From: Actinomycetes bacterium | Lineage (GTDB): Bacteria > Actinomycetota > Actinomycetes > Actinomycetales > Microbacteriaceae | Assembly: GCA_023428065.1 (NCBI GenBank) | Contig: JAEYZI010000013.1 | Coordinates: forward strand, 1-51,542 | Direction of reading: 5' to 3' | DNA length: 51,542 nucleotides | Part shown: one piece after another, positions 1-6,843 of the stretch | Layout of the letters: the number at the start of each line of letters is the position of its first letter | Numbering within the stretch: the stretch's first letter is position 1 | Translations under genes and position numbers: made by a program | Notes under the pieces: model-generated | Told to the model about the DNA's origin: nothing | What the model saw: only the letters and a program-made list of their open reading frames with translations | The model's database searches: none

Positions 1-30
1 CGAGAGCCTTTCCGAAAGGGGAGGCTCTCG
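1..30. terminator. Hairpin upstream of tRNA-Phe
   Basis: A 13-pair stem (two G-T wobbles) closes on a GAAA tetraloop at 14-17. It probably terminates a transcript that begins outside the window. There is no clear T tract, so direction cannot be assigned. Confidence 0.55.
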
Positions 31-53
31 CACAATCAGCGGCACGCCGCTGA

Positions 54-126
54 GGCTCTGTAGCTCAGTTGGTAGAGCGCACGACTGAAAATCGTGAGGT
101 CACGGGATCGACGCCCGTCGGAGCCA
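54..126 (+). tRNA. tRNA-Phe (GAA)
   Basis: A complete cloverleaf can be drawn. The acceptor stem is GGCTCTG (54-60) with CGGAGCC (119-125) and discriminator A126. The anticodon stem is CACGA (80-84) with TCGTG (92-96), and the loop CTGAAAA gives anticodon GAA at 87-89. The T-stem is ACGGG/CCCGT. CCA is not encoded. Everything from position 82 on is exactly duplicated at 3290-3335, so the 3' part of this functional gene was probably supplied by an integrated element (see the mini-island). Confidence 0.97.
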
Positions 127-127
127 C
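82..127 (+). repeat. Left att repeat inside tRNA-Phe
   Basis: A 46-bp segment of the tRNA-Phe gene, identical to 3290-3335. The match ends on the left at 81 (A versus C3289) and on the right at 128 (T versus C3336). It keeps the tRNA intact. Confidence 0.9.
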
Positions 128-133
128 TCTCGA

Positions 134-155
134 AGCCCCTGCATTTGCAGGGGCT
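134..155 (+). terminator. Terminator after tRNA-Phe
   Basis: A 10-bp perfect stem (134-143 with 146-155) starts 8 nt after the tRNA and is followed by TCTCGT. It lies inside the island, so the element appears to bring its own tRNA terminator. The putative original terminator is at 3340-3365, beyond the right repeat. Confidence 0.65.
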
Positions 156-263
156 CTCGTCATTCCGGGCGGACTTGATTCCTGGGAACGGGCATCGAAC
201 GACCACCCAACTGAAGCCCGTGACCCGCTGGCACAGCATCGCTTGTGGCTCGACGCCAAAACC

Positions 264-1160
264 CTAGAAAACGTCGTTTAGAGACTCCGGGCCTCTACCG
301 ATGTCTATCGGATTAAGCGGCCAGTCGACGGCGAAGACGCGACTGAAGCTGATGGCGAAAGCCAACCGTTCGCGGTCACCCCTCATTGCGACCAATTCGA
401 TGGCACCAGGCAGCGGATCCGCCGCCGCGCGCGCGACTCGAATTGACTTAAGAAGCGGGCTCAGCTCTAGGCGCGTCCCACGCTGTGAGTCGCGCGCAGC
501 CACAAGCTCGGCTCGGATCGCGTCTACTCGTTCTGTTCTCGGAATTTCCTTCATCAGCACGCAGGCCGCGAGGTAGGCGTTCTTGACCGCACCGATGTGA
601 ATCGCGCTGGCATCGGGCTCGATGAGGTGCATCTCGACAACTCCACCCTCGAGAAGCTCTTGGATGGCTGGGTCTGCTCTTCCGTTCTGCATCAGCATGG
701 GCTCCCCCGATTCGGTCTCACGGAGGAGAAACTCACCGGCGTTGCGCCTCCCCTCGACGGTCGTGCCAGATAGACGCACTCGACCGGTCGATCCCTCGTA
801 CCACGTCCGGAGGTGGGACTCGAAACGGTTCCCGAACTCGTTGTTGCATCGCAAGCAGGTCAACGTGAGGACGTGCCCACCCATCGACGACGGCGGCACG
901 TGCTCCCGACTGTCGGGGACCGGACTCAGGCAGATCGGACACTCTTCGAACTCGAAGTACTCGAAAGGGACCTGCAAAATGCGGGCGTCGACCCGCTCAC
1001 CGGTCGGTGTCGGCCTTCGGGCGCGGATTTCGCCACCACCTTCTAGATCGATCACGACCTCATTGAGCTCCGGCATTCCGCGTGCCGTTCCTCGCCCAGT
1101 GACGCTGCGGATGCGGCCGGTCTCTCGGTTGGTCGGATTGGACGGGTCATTGAGAGTCAC
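264..1160 (-). CDS. HNH endonuclease family protein
   Basis: A 298-residue protein with a zinc-finger HNH core: CPIC at residues 74-77, EHVPP at 86-90 (His87 the likely general base), and CLRCNN at 102-107 followed by G110. This arrangement matches HNH_5-type nucleases, which use two CxxC pairs to hold the fold and a central His for metal-dependent DNA cleavage. The C-terminal ~180 residues show no motif I recognise and may carry specificity. The start is GTG at 1160, preceded by a good GGAAGGAAG ribosome binding site. It is the last gene of the leftward island cassette, 96 bp after the Gly/Tyr-rich gene. No methyltransferase partner is present. A defence or element-maintenance role is inference. 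Confidence 0.75.
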   Translation of the reverse strand: MTLNDPSNPTNRETGRIRSVTGRGTARGMPELNEVVIDLEGGGEIRARRPTPTGERVDARILQVPFEYFEFEECPICLSPVPDSREHVPPSSMGGHVLTLTCLRCNNEFGNRFESHLRTWYEGSTGRVRLSGTTVEGRRNAGEFLLRETESGEPMLMQNGRADPAIQELLEGGVVEMHLIEPDASAIHIGAVKNAYLAACVLMKEIPRTERVDAIRAELVAARDSQRGTRLELSPLLKSIRVARAAADPLPGAIELVAMRGDRERLAFAISFSRVFAVDWPLNPIDIGRGPESLNDVF

Positions 1161-1256
1161 GTGCTTCCTTCCGTTGTCGAGACGCGAGTTCGCTTCTCTG
1201 CCGCGGAGCGCGACCCCTGTTGACGAGGAATCAGCGCTCCGCGGCCGCCAGGCCCG

Positions 1257-1580
1257 CTATCCCTCGAGGATCTCCTCGGGGACGTCGTCCAACCCCGGCA
1301 TGTACCCCGAGTAGCTGGCGTAGCCGCCGTAACCCGGGTGGCCGGCGTAGCCGGGATAACCCGGATACCCCGGGTGCCCGCGGTACGGGAAGTACGAGCG
1401 GCGGAGCAGTCGGTTACTAACCACGGTGCCGAGGTAGTCCCCCGACTTGTCGACCGCATCCTCGTCAACCCATGGGAACCAGCCGATCCAGTGGCCGTGG
1501 AGGTCCCAGAGGAATTTGTCGTCGGGAGTACGGCGGAAAGCAGCAGGACGGCCAGCGCGGTTGAACAGAAAGGTAGCCAT
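1257..1580 (-). CDS. Small Gly/Tyr-rich protein, possible beta-flower fold
   Basis: A 107-residue protein read from ATG 1580, with GAGG about 9 nt upstream and only 10 nt after the stop of the AIPR-like gene, so the two are probably cotranscribed. A longer frame upstream would overlap that gene and lacks a ribosome binding site. Residues 1-60 are rich in W, F, G and D, with short strand-like repeats such as LWDLHGHWIGWFPW. This loosely resembles small 4-fold beta-flower proteins (tentative). Residues 63-93 are a low-complexity run of G, Y, P and H (repeats of HPGYPGY type). The tail is acidic. Function is unknown; the location suggests an accessory or regulatory partner of the AIPR/HNH pair. 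Confidence 0.65.
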   Translation of the reverse strand: MATFLFNRAGRPAAFRRTPDDKFLWDLHGHWIGWFPWVDEDAVDKSGDYLGTVVSNRLLRRSYFPYRGHPGYPGYPGYAGHPGYGGYASYSGYMPGLDDVPEEILEG

Positions 1581-1590
1581 GGCCGCCGCC

Positions 1591-2970
1591 TCAGGATCCG
1601 TAAGCGCGGAGGTATTCGGTGTCGTACGCGCCGTAGGACAGCGTGTACGACTCGGGCGCCTTGCCGACCTTCTGCGGGTCATACTGCAGGGGGGCCATCA
1701 TCAGCGTGAACTGACGCACGATCGCCGGCAGGTGCTGCTGGAGGAACTCGAGCGGATCGGTCTTCCACTTGAGCACGCCGCCGTCCTCCTCGATGAGCGC
1801 CTTGAGGCCGAAGACCAGCGGGACGATGAACCCTTCCGGGCTGTTGTAATCGACCTCCTTGTGCGTGAACTTGCTGTACTTCGGCCTGTTGTTCTCGGGG
1901 TTCATCTTTTTCACCGCGACGATGCGCCCGTACTTGCCACCCTGCGCGTTGTAGATCAGGGGGAAGTTCGCGTAGATGTAGTCATACAGCTCGGGGATGC
2001 TCGCCGCGACCTTGAAAGCTGAACGCACCAGCGGGCTGCGCAACTCACTCTTGAAGACGTCGTCGGAGCTCATGAGGCGCTCGAAGCGATTCATGCAGTC
2101 GCCCTTGCTGCGGTAGATGTTCTGCGGAACGGGCGGCTCGACCTTCTTGCCGTCATCGTCCATGGGAAGGTTCTCGATCACCGACAGCGGAATCCAGGTC
2201 AGCGCCACGATGTCAGCCGCCTTGATGCTGCCACCGTCGTTAGTCTTCCATTCGACCTTTTCCGAGATCTCCTTCGGGAGCAGACCGCGGAGGTCGTCGA
2301 AGTATCCGCTCTGGTTGGCCTTGGCCTCGACCTTCAGCTGCACGTTGTTGTTGCGGGCTGCACAGATGTCGAGGAGAGAGGCACGGAACTGGTCAACGAC
2401 GATCGGGTTGTCGACATCCGACGGGACGACGAGTTCGACGGGAACGTAGAAGTCCATGTCGGCGAATGCCGTCGGATCTTCGGCGGAGCGTTCACGGAAT
2501 GCATGCACTTCGTCGGCGTACTCGTCCCACAGATCGCGGAAGTCGTCCCAGACCTTGACCTTGCCGACGCGCGGCTCGTCGGGGATAGCGTTCTGCAGGA
2601 TGTACATCCCGATCGCGAGCATGTTGTGACCGCCGTCAAGGATGCCCTCAAGCGTGAGGTCATTGAAGGCGACCTGCACGCGACCGCGGTCGAGCTGTGT
2701 GTAATTCATCGAACCCAGCAGGATTCCCTTTGTCTTGAAGGGGAACTCCGACGCCGTCTTCTCGATGGAATCGCGAATCGCCTGCGTGACCGGGCCGACC
2801 TTGGAGGAGCGAGGGTTGGCTTCCAGGTCCAGCGCGTTGATCAGGGGGATCAGATTGCGGGCCTTAACGAGACCCGAGATCTTCTTGATGTCACCGATCG
2901 TCTGCTCGCTGACCTGCTCGAAGCGAATAGTCAGAGACGAATCGATGACGGTCTTGGTGTTCGTGTTCAC
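1591..2970 (-). CDS. AIPR-like protein (abortive-infection/phage-resistance family)
   Basis: A 459-residue protein. Around residues 76-116 it has the layout of AIPR-family proteins: F-P-F-K-T-K-G-I, then after ~28 residues the signature GILDGGHNMLAI, which corresponds to the G-I-x-N-G-x-Q-T element of that family. An RNNNVQLKVEAKANQ segment follows in the middle. AIPR proteins are linked to phage-resistance loci; their biochemistry is poorly defined. The start is GTG 2970, with a perfect AGGAGG 7 nt upstream that is locked in a hairpin (2976-2994). A terminator (3009-3033), a possible competing stem and a promoter (3120-3149) precede it, so expression is probably conditional. It is first in the leftward island operon. 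The family call rests on motif reading only. Confidence 0.65.
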   Translation of the reverse strand: MNTNTKTVIDSSLTIRFEQVSEQTIGDIKKISGLVKARNLIPLINALDLEANPRSSKVGPVTQAIRDSIEKTASEFPFKTKGILLGSMNYTQLDRGRVQVAFNDLTLEGILDGGHNMLAIGMYILQNAIPDEPRVGKVKVWDDFRDLWDEYADEVHAFRERSAEDPTAFADMDFYVPVELVVPSDVDNPIVVDQFRASLLDICAARNNNVQLKVEAKANQSGYFDDLRGLLPKEISEKVEWKTNDGGSIKAADIVALTWIPLSVIENLPMDDDGKKVEPPVPQNIYRSKGDCMNRFERLMSSDDVFKSELRSPLVRSAFKVAASIPELYDYIYANFPLIYNAQGGKYGRIVAVKKMNPENNRPKYSKFTHKEVDYNSPEGFIVPLVFGLKALIEEDGGVLKWKTDPLEFLQQHLPAIVRQFTLMMAPLQYDPQKVGKAPESYTLSYGAYDTEYLRAYGS

Positions 2971-2975
2971 TGGTG

Positions 2976-2994
2976 CCTCCTAAGGCATAGGAGG
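2976..2994 (-). promoter_or_regulatory. Hairpin masking the Shine-Dalgarno of the AIPR-like gene
   Basis: A perfect 7-bp stem (CCTCCTA with TAGGAGG) and 5-nt loop. The 3' arm on the transcribed (minus) strand contains the AGGAGG ribosome binding site located just before GTG 2970. Folding would hide the site. Confidence 0.65.
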
Positions 2995-3008
2995 ACTTCT
3001 GCAGGCAC

Positions 3009-3033
3009 AAAAAAACCAGCCCAAGGCTGGCTT
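3009..3033 (-). terminator. Leader terminator before the AIPR-like gene
   Basis: On the minus strand, CCAGCC-TTG-GGCTGG is followed by seven T (plus-strand A3009-A3015). The stem can be extended by A-U and G-U pairs. It lies about 40 nt upstream of GTG 2970 and downstream of the predicted promoter, so it should terminate the leader unless another structure forms. Confidence 0.75.
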
Positions 3034-3075
3034 CTGAACCGTCGCCGAAGCGATGATCTTGTTGCTCCAGAAGCC
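3029..3075 (-). promoter_or_regulatory. Possible antiterminator stem of the leader
   Basis: Minus-strand GGCTTCTG (3075-3068) is perfectly complementary to CAGAAGCC (3036-3029). The second arm overlaps the 5' arm of the terminator stem, so the two structures compete. Inside the loop, TCGC-TTCG-GCGA (3053-3042) forms a UUCG-capped hairpin. The pairings are seen in the sequence; the switching function is inferred. Confidence 0.5.
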
Positions 3076-3119
3076 CCTGCGGGATTCAATTCCGACGAAC
3101 TTCCAGCTCGTCTGCGGGT

Positions 3120-3149
3120 ACAGTACCGGTCCGCTCAACTCCCAGTCAA
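3120..3149 (-). promoter_or_regulatory. Putative promoter of the island operon
   Basis: On the minus strand, TTGACT (3149-3144), an 18-nt spacer, and TACTGT (3125-3120). Initiation near 3113 would give a leader of about 140 nt containing the competing stem, terminator and Shine-Dalgarno hairpin. Confidence 0.5.
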
Positions 3150-3289
3150 GACTGAAGCTCAGGTTGATCTGGTGTCCTGCCCACGCGTTGCCCACATGGG
3201 TAGCTACATCGACGTGATCACATGGCCCTCGGTTGATGAAATCAGCGACGATCACATGGCGAGGCACACCGCGACTCGGCGCTCGCATC

Positions 3290-3335
3290 CGACTGAAAAT
3301 CGTGAGGTCACGGGATCGACGCCCGTCGGAGCCAC
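3290..3335 (+). repeat. Right att repeat, tRNA-Phe 3' fragment
   Basis: An exact 46-bp copy of tRNA-Phe positions 82-127, without the acceptor 5' strand, the D-arm or the first two bases of the anticodon stem. It cannot encode a tRNA. It marks the right junction of the mini-island and is followed by a strong hairpin (3340-3365) that probably terminated the tRNA before integration. Confidence 0.9.
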
Positions 3336-3339
3336 CACG

Positions 3340-3365
3340 GGAAGCCCCGCCTCGGCGGGGCTTCC
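3340..3365 (+). terminator. Terminator beyond the right att repeat
   Basis: An 11-bp perfect stem (GGAAGCCCCGC with GCGGGGCTTCC) and CTCG loop, 4 nt after the tRNA-Phe fragment. It is probably the ancestral tRNA-Phe terminator, now separated from the gene by the island. Confidence 0.7.
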
Positions 3366-3407
3366 GTCGTCTCCCGGGTCGCCGCGAGCGCGCTAGCGTG
3401 GGCCACG

Positions 3408-3929
3408 ATGCCCGCTCAGCCACGACGCCGTGACATGGTCGCCGACGCGACTCTCGTGTCGCTCGCTGCCGTGCGCCAGGCGGTCAAGAACCTCATGCTC
3501 GTGCGGGCGCTGCGCGACGCCGCCGACTTCGACGAGGAGTGGTACGCCGACGCCGTGCGGCGCGAGTTCGAGGTGCTCGCCGCCCAGGCGGATGCCGAGG
3601 CCGCCCGCCTCACGAAGGCGCGCGAGAAGGCGACCGGCCGCCGCGGCCGCGCCGTGACCGCCGACGACTACCACGCCGTCGACACGCGCCGGCTGCGCCG
3701 CCGCATCCGGGTGCTCGGGGAGGTCGCGGCGGAGCTCCGCCGGCGCGCCGGCGACGAGGACGCCATCGGCGAGATGATCCGCGAGGCGCGGCTGCGCGCC
3801 CTCGACGAGATCACGCACACGGCGGCATCCGTCCCCGGGCGCGGGCGCACGAAGCCCCTCAAGGGTGTCGCCCGCTCGCGAGCGCTGCAGGAGCTGCGCG
3901 AGGAGCTCGAGGACTACGCCGACGACTGA
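3408..3929 (+). CDS. Conserved hypothetical protein
   Basis: A 173-residue, highly charged, mainly helical protein rich in R, A, E and D, with no signal peptide or membrane segment. I do not recognise its family. ATG 3408 lies 8 nt after a TAGCGT -10-like box (3394-3399), consistent with a leaderless transcript. It is the first chromosomal gene to the right of the mini-island and converges on corA, with only 6 nt between the two coding ends. Codon use matches the surrounding chromosome, so it appears native. Confidence 0.8.
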   Translation: MPAQPRRRDMVADATLVSLAAVRQAVKNLMLVRALRDAADFDEEWYADAVRREFEVLAAQADAEAARLTKAREKATGRRGRAVTADDYHAVDTRRLRRRIRVLGEVAAELRRRAGDEDAIGEMIREARLRALDEITHTAASVPGRGRTKPLKGVARSRALQELREELEDYADD

Positions 3930-3935
3930 GCGGCC

Positions 3936-4937
3936 CTACAGCCACCGCTTCCACTTGAACGCGCCGTAGAGGCCCAGCGCGACCGCGATCATGAGCGCGA
4001 GCGCGAAGGGGTAGCCGAGCGGCCAGTCGAGCTCGGGCATGAACCGGAAGTTCATGCCGTACACCGCGCCCACGAGGCTCGGCGCGAACAGGATCGCCGC
4101 CCACGCGGTGATCCGCTTCACCTGCTCGTTCTGCTGCACGCTCGTGCGGGTCATCGCGCGCGTCACGAGCGTCGACTGCACCTGCAGGGCGTTCTCGAGC
4201 AGCGCCCGGTAGGCGTCGGCGCGCTCCACGACCCGCTGCACGTGGTCGAGCACGTCGCGCAGCGACCGCTGCAGCTCGAGATCCACCCGGTACCGCTCGG
4301 CGCCCTTCAAGAGCGCCTCGAGCATCCCGACGAGCGGATGCACCGCCCGCTGGAAGTCGATGACCTCGCGCGACAGGTCGTAGATGCGCCGGGCGAGGCG
4401 GTCGTCGTCGTCATCGCCGAAGAGCTGATCCTCGATCTCGTCGATGTCGTTCTCGAGCCCCGCGACGACCGGGAGGTACTCGTCGACGACCTCGTCGAGC
4501 ACGGCGTAGAGCACCGCCTCCGGTCCGAGCGCGAGGAGCTTCGGGTGCGCCTCGAGCCGTGCCCGCACGTTCGCGAGGTCGGGTGTCTCCGAGTGACGGA
4601 TCGTGACGACGAAGTCGCGGCCCACGAACACGTGCAGCTCGCCGAACTCCACCTCCTCCTCCGCGTCGAGGTAGCGTGCCGGGCGCAGGGCAACGAAGAG
4701 CGTGTGCCCGTAGCGTTCGAGCTTCGCGCGCTGGTGGCCCTTGCGCGCATCCTCGACGGCGAGGTGATGCAGTTCGAACTCGTTCGCGACCGACTCGAGC
4801 TCCGCATCCGTCGGCCGGTAGAGGCCGATCCACGCCATCGCCCCCTCGGCCTCGGTGAGCTCGTACGTCTCCTCGAGGGTGTGCGGTGTCGTCACCCGCA
4901 CGCCCTCGCGGTAGATCGCGTTGTCGATGATCGGCAT
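3936..4937 (-). CDS. corA: CorA-type divalent metal ion transporter
   Basis: A 333-residue CorA-superfamily protein (2-TM-GxN type). The family forms pentameric channels for Mg2+ (some members Co2+, Ni2+ or Zn2+). The N-terminal ~270 residues form the cytoplasmic alpha/beta funnel with long helices. The C-terminus has two transmembrane helices joined by the diagnostic YGMNF loop (GMN motif), and ends FKWKRWL, a basic cytoplasmic tail. Length is typical. It is convergent with the upstream gene. Metal specificity cannot be read from the sequence. Confidence 0.92.
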   Translation of the reverse strand: MPIIDNAIYREGVRVTTPHTLEETYELTEAEGAMAWIGLYRPTDAELESVANEFELHHLAVEDARKGHQRAKLERYGHTLFVALRPARYLDAEEEVEFGELHVFVGRDFVVTIRHSETPDLANVRARLEAHPKLLALGPEAVLYAVLDEVVDEYLPVVAGLENDIDEIEDQLFGDDDDDRLARRIYDLSREVIDFQRAVHPLVGMLEALLKGAERYRVDLELQRSLRDVLDHVQRVVERADAYRALLENALQVQSTLVTRAMTRTSVQQNEQVKRITAWAAILFAPSLVGAVYGMNFRFMPELDWPLGYPFALALMIAVALGLYGAFKWKRWL

Positions 4938-5055
4938 GGCGCCATGATGCTCGCGCCCGTGTGCCGGATGCGGCCGACAGGCCGGACCCTGGGCCGATCC
5001 CGGCCTGACGTCAAGCCCCGTGCGCGGCGGGGGACGGGCCGCGTACCGTCACCGC

Positions 5056-6582
5056 ATGACGTCGCTGTGGCGCGCGGGCCGAGCCGCGATCCCGACCGAT
5101 CCGTTCCCCGAGGACGGCGAGTTCGACCATGTCATCGTGGGCGCGGGCCTCACGGGCCTCACGACGGCACTCCTCCTCGCGCGGCGCGGCAGGCGCGTGA
5201 CCGTGCTCGAGGCGCGCGACGTGGGCGCGCTCGCGACGGGCAACACGACCGCCAAGCTGAGCCTCCTGCAGGGCGTGAAGCTGCAGCGGGTCAAGAGCCG
5301 CAACATCCGCTCCGTCTTCCAGGCCTACGTCGACAGCCAGCGGGCGGCGTTCGAGTGGATGGTCGACTACCTCACCGAGACGGGCGTGCCCTTCGACCGC
5401 CGCCCCTCCGTGACCTGGGCCGAGACCCCCGAGGATCTCGAGACGCTCGAGAAGGAGTACGTGGCCGCGACGGAGGCCGGTCTCCCCGTGCGCTGGGAGG
5501 ACGGCGCCGCGCTCCCCGACCCGGGCTCCGCGGCGATCGTGCTCGAGGATCAGGTGCAGTTCGACCCCATGGACGTGCTCACCCAGCTCACCGCCGACGT
5601 GCGCTCGCTCGGCGGGGTCGTCGTCGAGGGCGCGCGCGTGCGGCGGCTGAAGTTCGGCGACCCGACCGTCGTGCACACCGACCTCGGCCAGGTCACGGCG
5701 CCCACGGTCGTGCTCGCGACCGGCACCCCGCAGCTGCGTCGCGGGCTGTACTGGATGAAGGTCGAGCCGCAGCGCAGCTATGCCGTCGCGCTGCGGCCGC
5801 CCGAGGACGCGCCCGTCGAGGAGACGGGCATGTTCCTGAGCGCGGGCAGCCCCGCCCACAGCGTGCGGTGGCATCGGGGGATGCTCGTCGTGGGCGGCGA
5901 AGGCCACGTCGTCGGACGCCAGCACGAGGGAGGCGATCCGTATGGCGCGCTCGAGGAGTGGGCCGAGGAGCGCTGGCCCGGCAGCGAGCCCACCCACCGC
6001 TGGTCGGCCCAGGACTACGCAGCGTTCTCGGGGGTGCCGTTCGTCGGCTGGATGCCGCGCACCCGCGGGCGCGCCTACCTCGCGACCGGGTACGAGAAGT
6101 GGGGCATGACGGGGGCCGTCGCGGCGGCCATGCTGCTCGAGGCCGACCTCGCCGGGCGCCGCGTCGGATGGCAGCGCGTGCTCGGGATGCGCCCCACCCT
6201 CCCGCAGACGGTCGGGGTGGGCATCGGCGCCACCGCCGCGGTCTTCGCGTGGTACGCGCGCGGCTACGCGGGCGCCATCCGCCGCGCGATCGCGTCCGTG
6301 GGCGACGACGACGTGCCCGCCGTGCCGACGGCGCGCATCGCCTCCGAGCACGGCACGCGCGAGGTGTGCCTCGTGTGCCCGCACGCGGGCGCGATCGTGC
6401 GCTGGAACGCCGCCGAGTCCACGTGGGACTGCCCCGCGCACGGCTCGCGGTTCGAGGCCACAGGACGCCTCATCGAGGGCCCCGCGATCTCCGACCTCGC
6501 GAGCCGCGATCTCGGCACGGAGGAGAACCTCGATCGAATGCACGAGACGGATCCCGCAGTTCCTGCTTCCCCGCGCGCCTGA
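5056..6582 (+). CDS. FAD-dependent oxidoreductase with C-terminal Rieske domain
   Basis: 508 residues. The N-terminus carries a Rossmann FAD-binding motif (VIVGAGLTGLTTALLLARRG, ending VTVLEA) of the D-amino-acid oxidase/GlpO type. A likely membrane-proximal linker follows near residue 390 (VGVGIGATAAVFAWYARGYA). The last ~90 residues are a Rieske-type 2Fe-2S domain with ligands CPH and CPAH spaced 15 residues apart (CPHAGAIVRW, then WDCPAHGSRF). Electrons presumably pass between the Rieske cluster and FAD; the substrate is unknown. I chose ATG 5056 over an upstream in-frame codon because TACCGT (5044-5049) lies exactly 6 nt before it, a leaderless arrangement. Transcribed divergently from corA. 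Confidence 0.88.
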   Translation: MTSLWRAGRAAIPTDPFPEDGEFDHVIVGAGLTGLTTALLLARRGRRVTVLEARDVGALATGNTTAKLSLLQGVKLQRVKSRNIRSVFQAYVDSQRAAFEWMVDYLTETGVPFDRRPSVTWAETPEDLETLEKEYVAATEAGLPVRWEDGAALPDPGSAAIVLEDQVQFDPMDVLTQLTADVRSLGGVVVEGARVRRLKFGDPTVVHTDLGQVTAPTVVLATGTPQLRRGLYWMKVEPQRSYAVALRPPEDAPVEETGMFLSAGSPAHSVRWHRGMLVVGGEGHVVGRQHEGGDPYGALEEWAEERWPGSEPTHRWSAQDYAAFSGVPFVGWMPRTRGRAYLATGYEKWGMTGAVAAAMLLEADLAGRRVGWQRVLGMRPTLPQTVGVGIGATAAVFAWYARGYAGAIRRAIASVGDDDVPAVPTARIASEHGTREVCLVCPHAGAIVRWNAAESTWDCPAHGSRFEATGRLIEGPAISDLASRDLGTEENLDRMHETDPAVPASPRA

Positions 6583-6648
6583 CCCCAATACGGCGAATGT
6601 CATACGGAAGTGATTCTTTTGCGGCAGCACGGAGAAGAGGAGAGCGGG

Positions 6649-6837
6649 ATGGCCCCAGTTATCGACGTCACCGGGCAGGACCCTGAGAGTCGCCGCGCCG
6701 AGATTCTTCGGTCGCTCAACATGACCGCGGAAGAGTTCAGCGAGGCGCGCGCGACGCGACCCCTGACTGGCCCCGAGTGGGATGCGCGGGAGGAATTGGA
6801 CGCCATCGCTTTCTTGCTCGGCGAATCCGAGGCATAG
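6649..6837 (+). CDS. Small hypothetical protein
   Basis: A 62-residue acidic protein beginning MAPVIDVTGQ. ATG 6649 is preceded by GGAGAAGAGGAGAG, a strong ribosome binding site; in-frame codons further upstream lack one. It contains a helix-turn-helix-like stretch (LNMTAEEFSEARATRPLT), but no family is recognised. It lies 6 nt before the next gene, so the two probably form one transcription unit. The base composition of 6.6-7.28 kb is clearly less GC-rich than both flanks, which suggests acquired DNA. The pair could be a fragment of an antitoxin-toxin type module, but nothing in the sequence proves this. Confidence 0.65.
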   Translation: MAPVIDVTGQDPESRRAEILRSLNMTAEEFSEARATRPLTGPEWDAREELDAIAFLLGESEA

Positions 6838-6843
6838 CGGGAC

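Larger units (their letters stand above)
82..3335. mobile_element. Integrase-less tRNA-Phe mini-island
   Basis: The segment is bounded by 46-bp perfect direct repeats (82-127 and 3290-3335) that copy the tRNA-Phe 3' part from the anticodon stem to the acceptor end. This is the footprint expected of site-specific integration into a tRNA gene by a tyrosine recombinase. The unit length is 3208 bp. The interior is visibly less GC-rich than its surroundings and carries three leftward genes (1591-2970, 1257-1580, 264-1160). I see no integrase, excisionase or replication gene, so movement would need a recombinase supplied in trans, or the element is a deletion remnant. The cargo pairs an AIPR-like protein with an HNH nuclease, which suggests defence, but that is inference. 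Confidence 0.8.

Noticed and set aside
69..281. Short frames overlapping tRNA-Phe
   Set aside because: They translate the tRNA and its terminator and are not credible genes.
128..3289. Search for an integrase, excisionase or replication gene in the island
   Set aside because: None of the frames shows tyrosine- or serine-recombinase motifs; the three supported genes account for most of the coding capacity.
2980..3423. 147-codon minus-strand frame across the right att repeat and the leader
   Set aside because: It reads through the tRNA fragment, a terminator stem and the Shine-Dalgarno hairpin. The only reasonable internal starts lack ribosome binding sites. A short leader peptide within it is not excluded.
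4242..6686. Very long open frame on the plus strand across corA and the Rieske oxidoreductase
   Set aside because: It is Arg/Gly/Pro-rich, overlaps two well-supported genes in other frames, and has no motif or ribosome binding site; it is a shadow of high-GC coding DNA.
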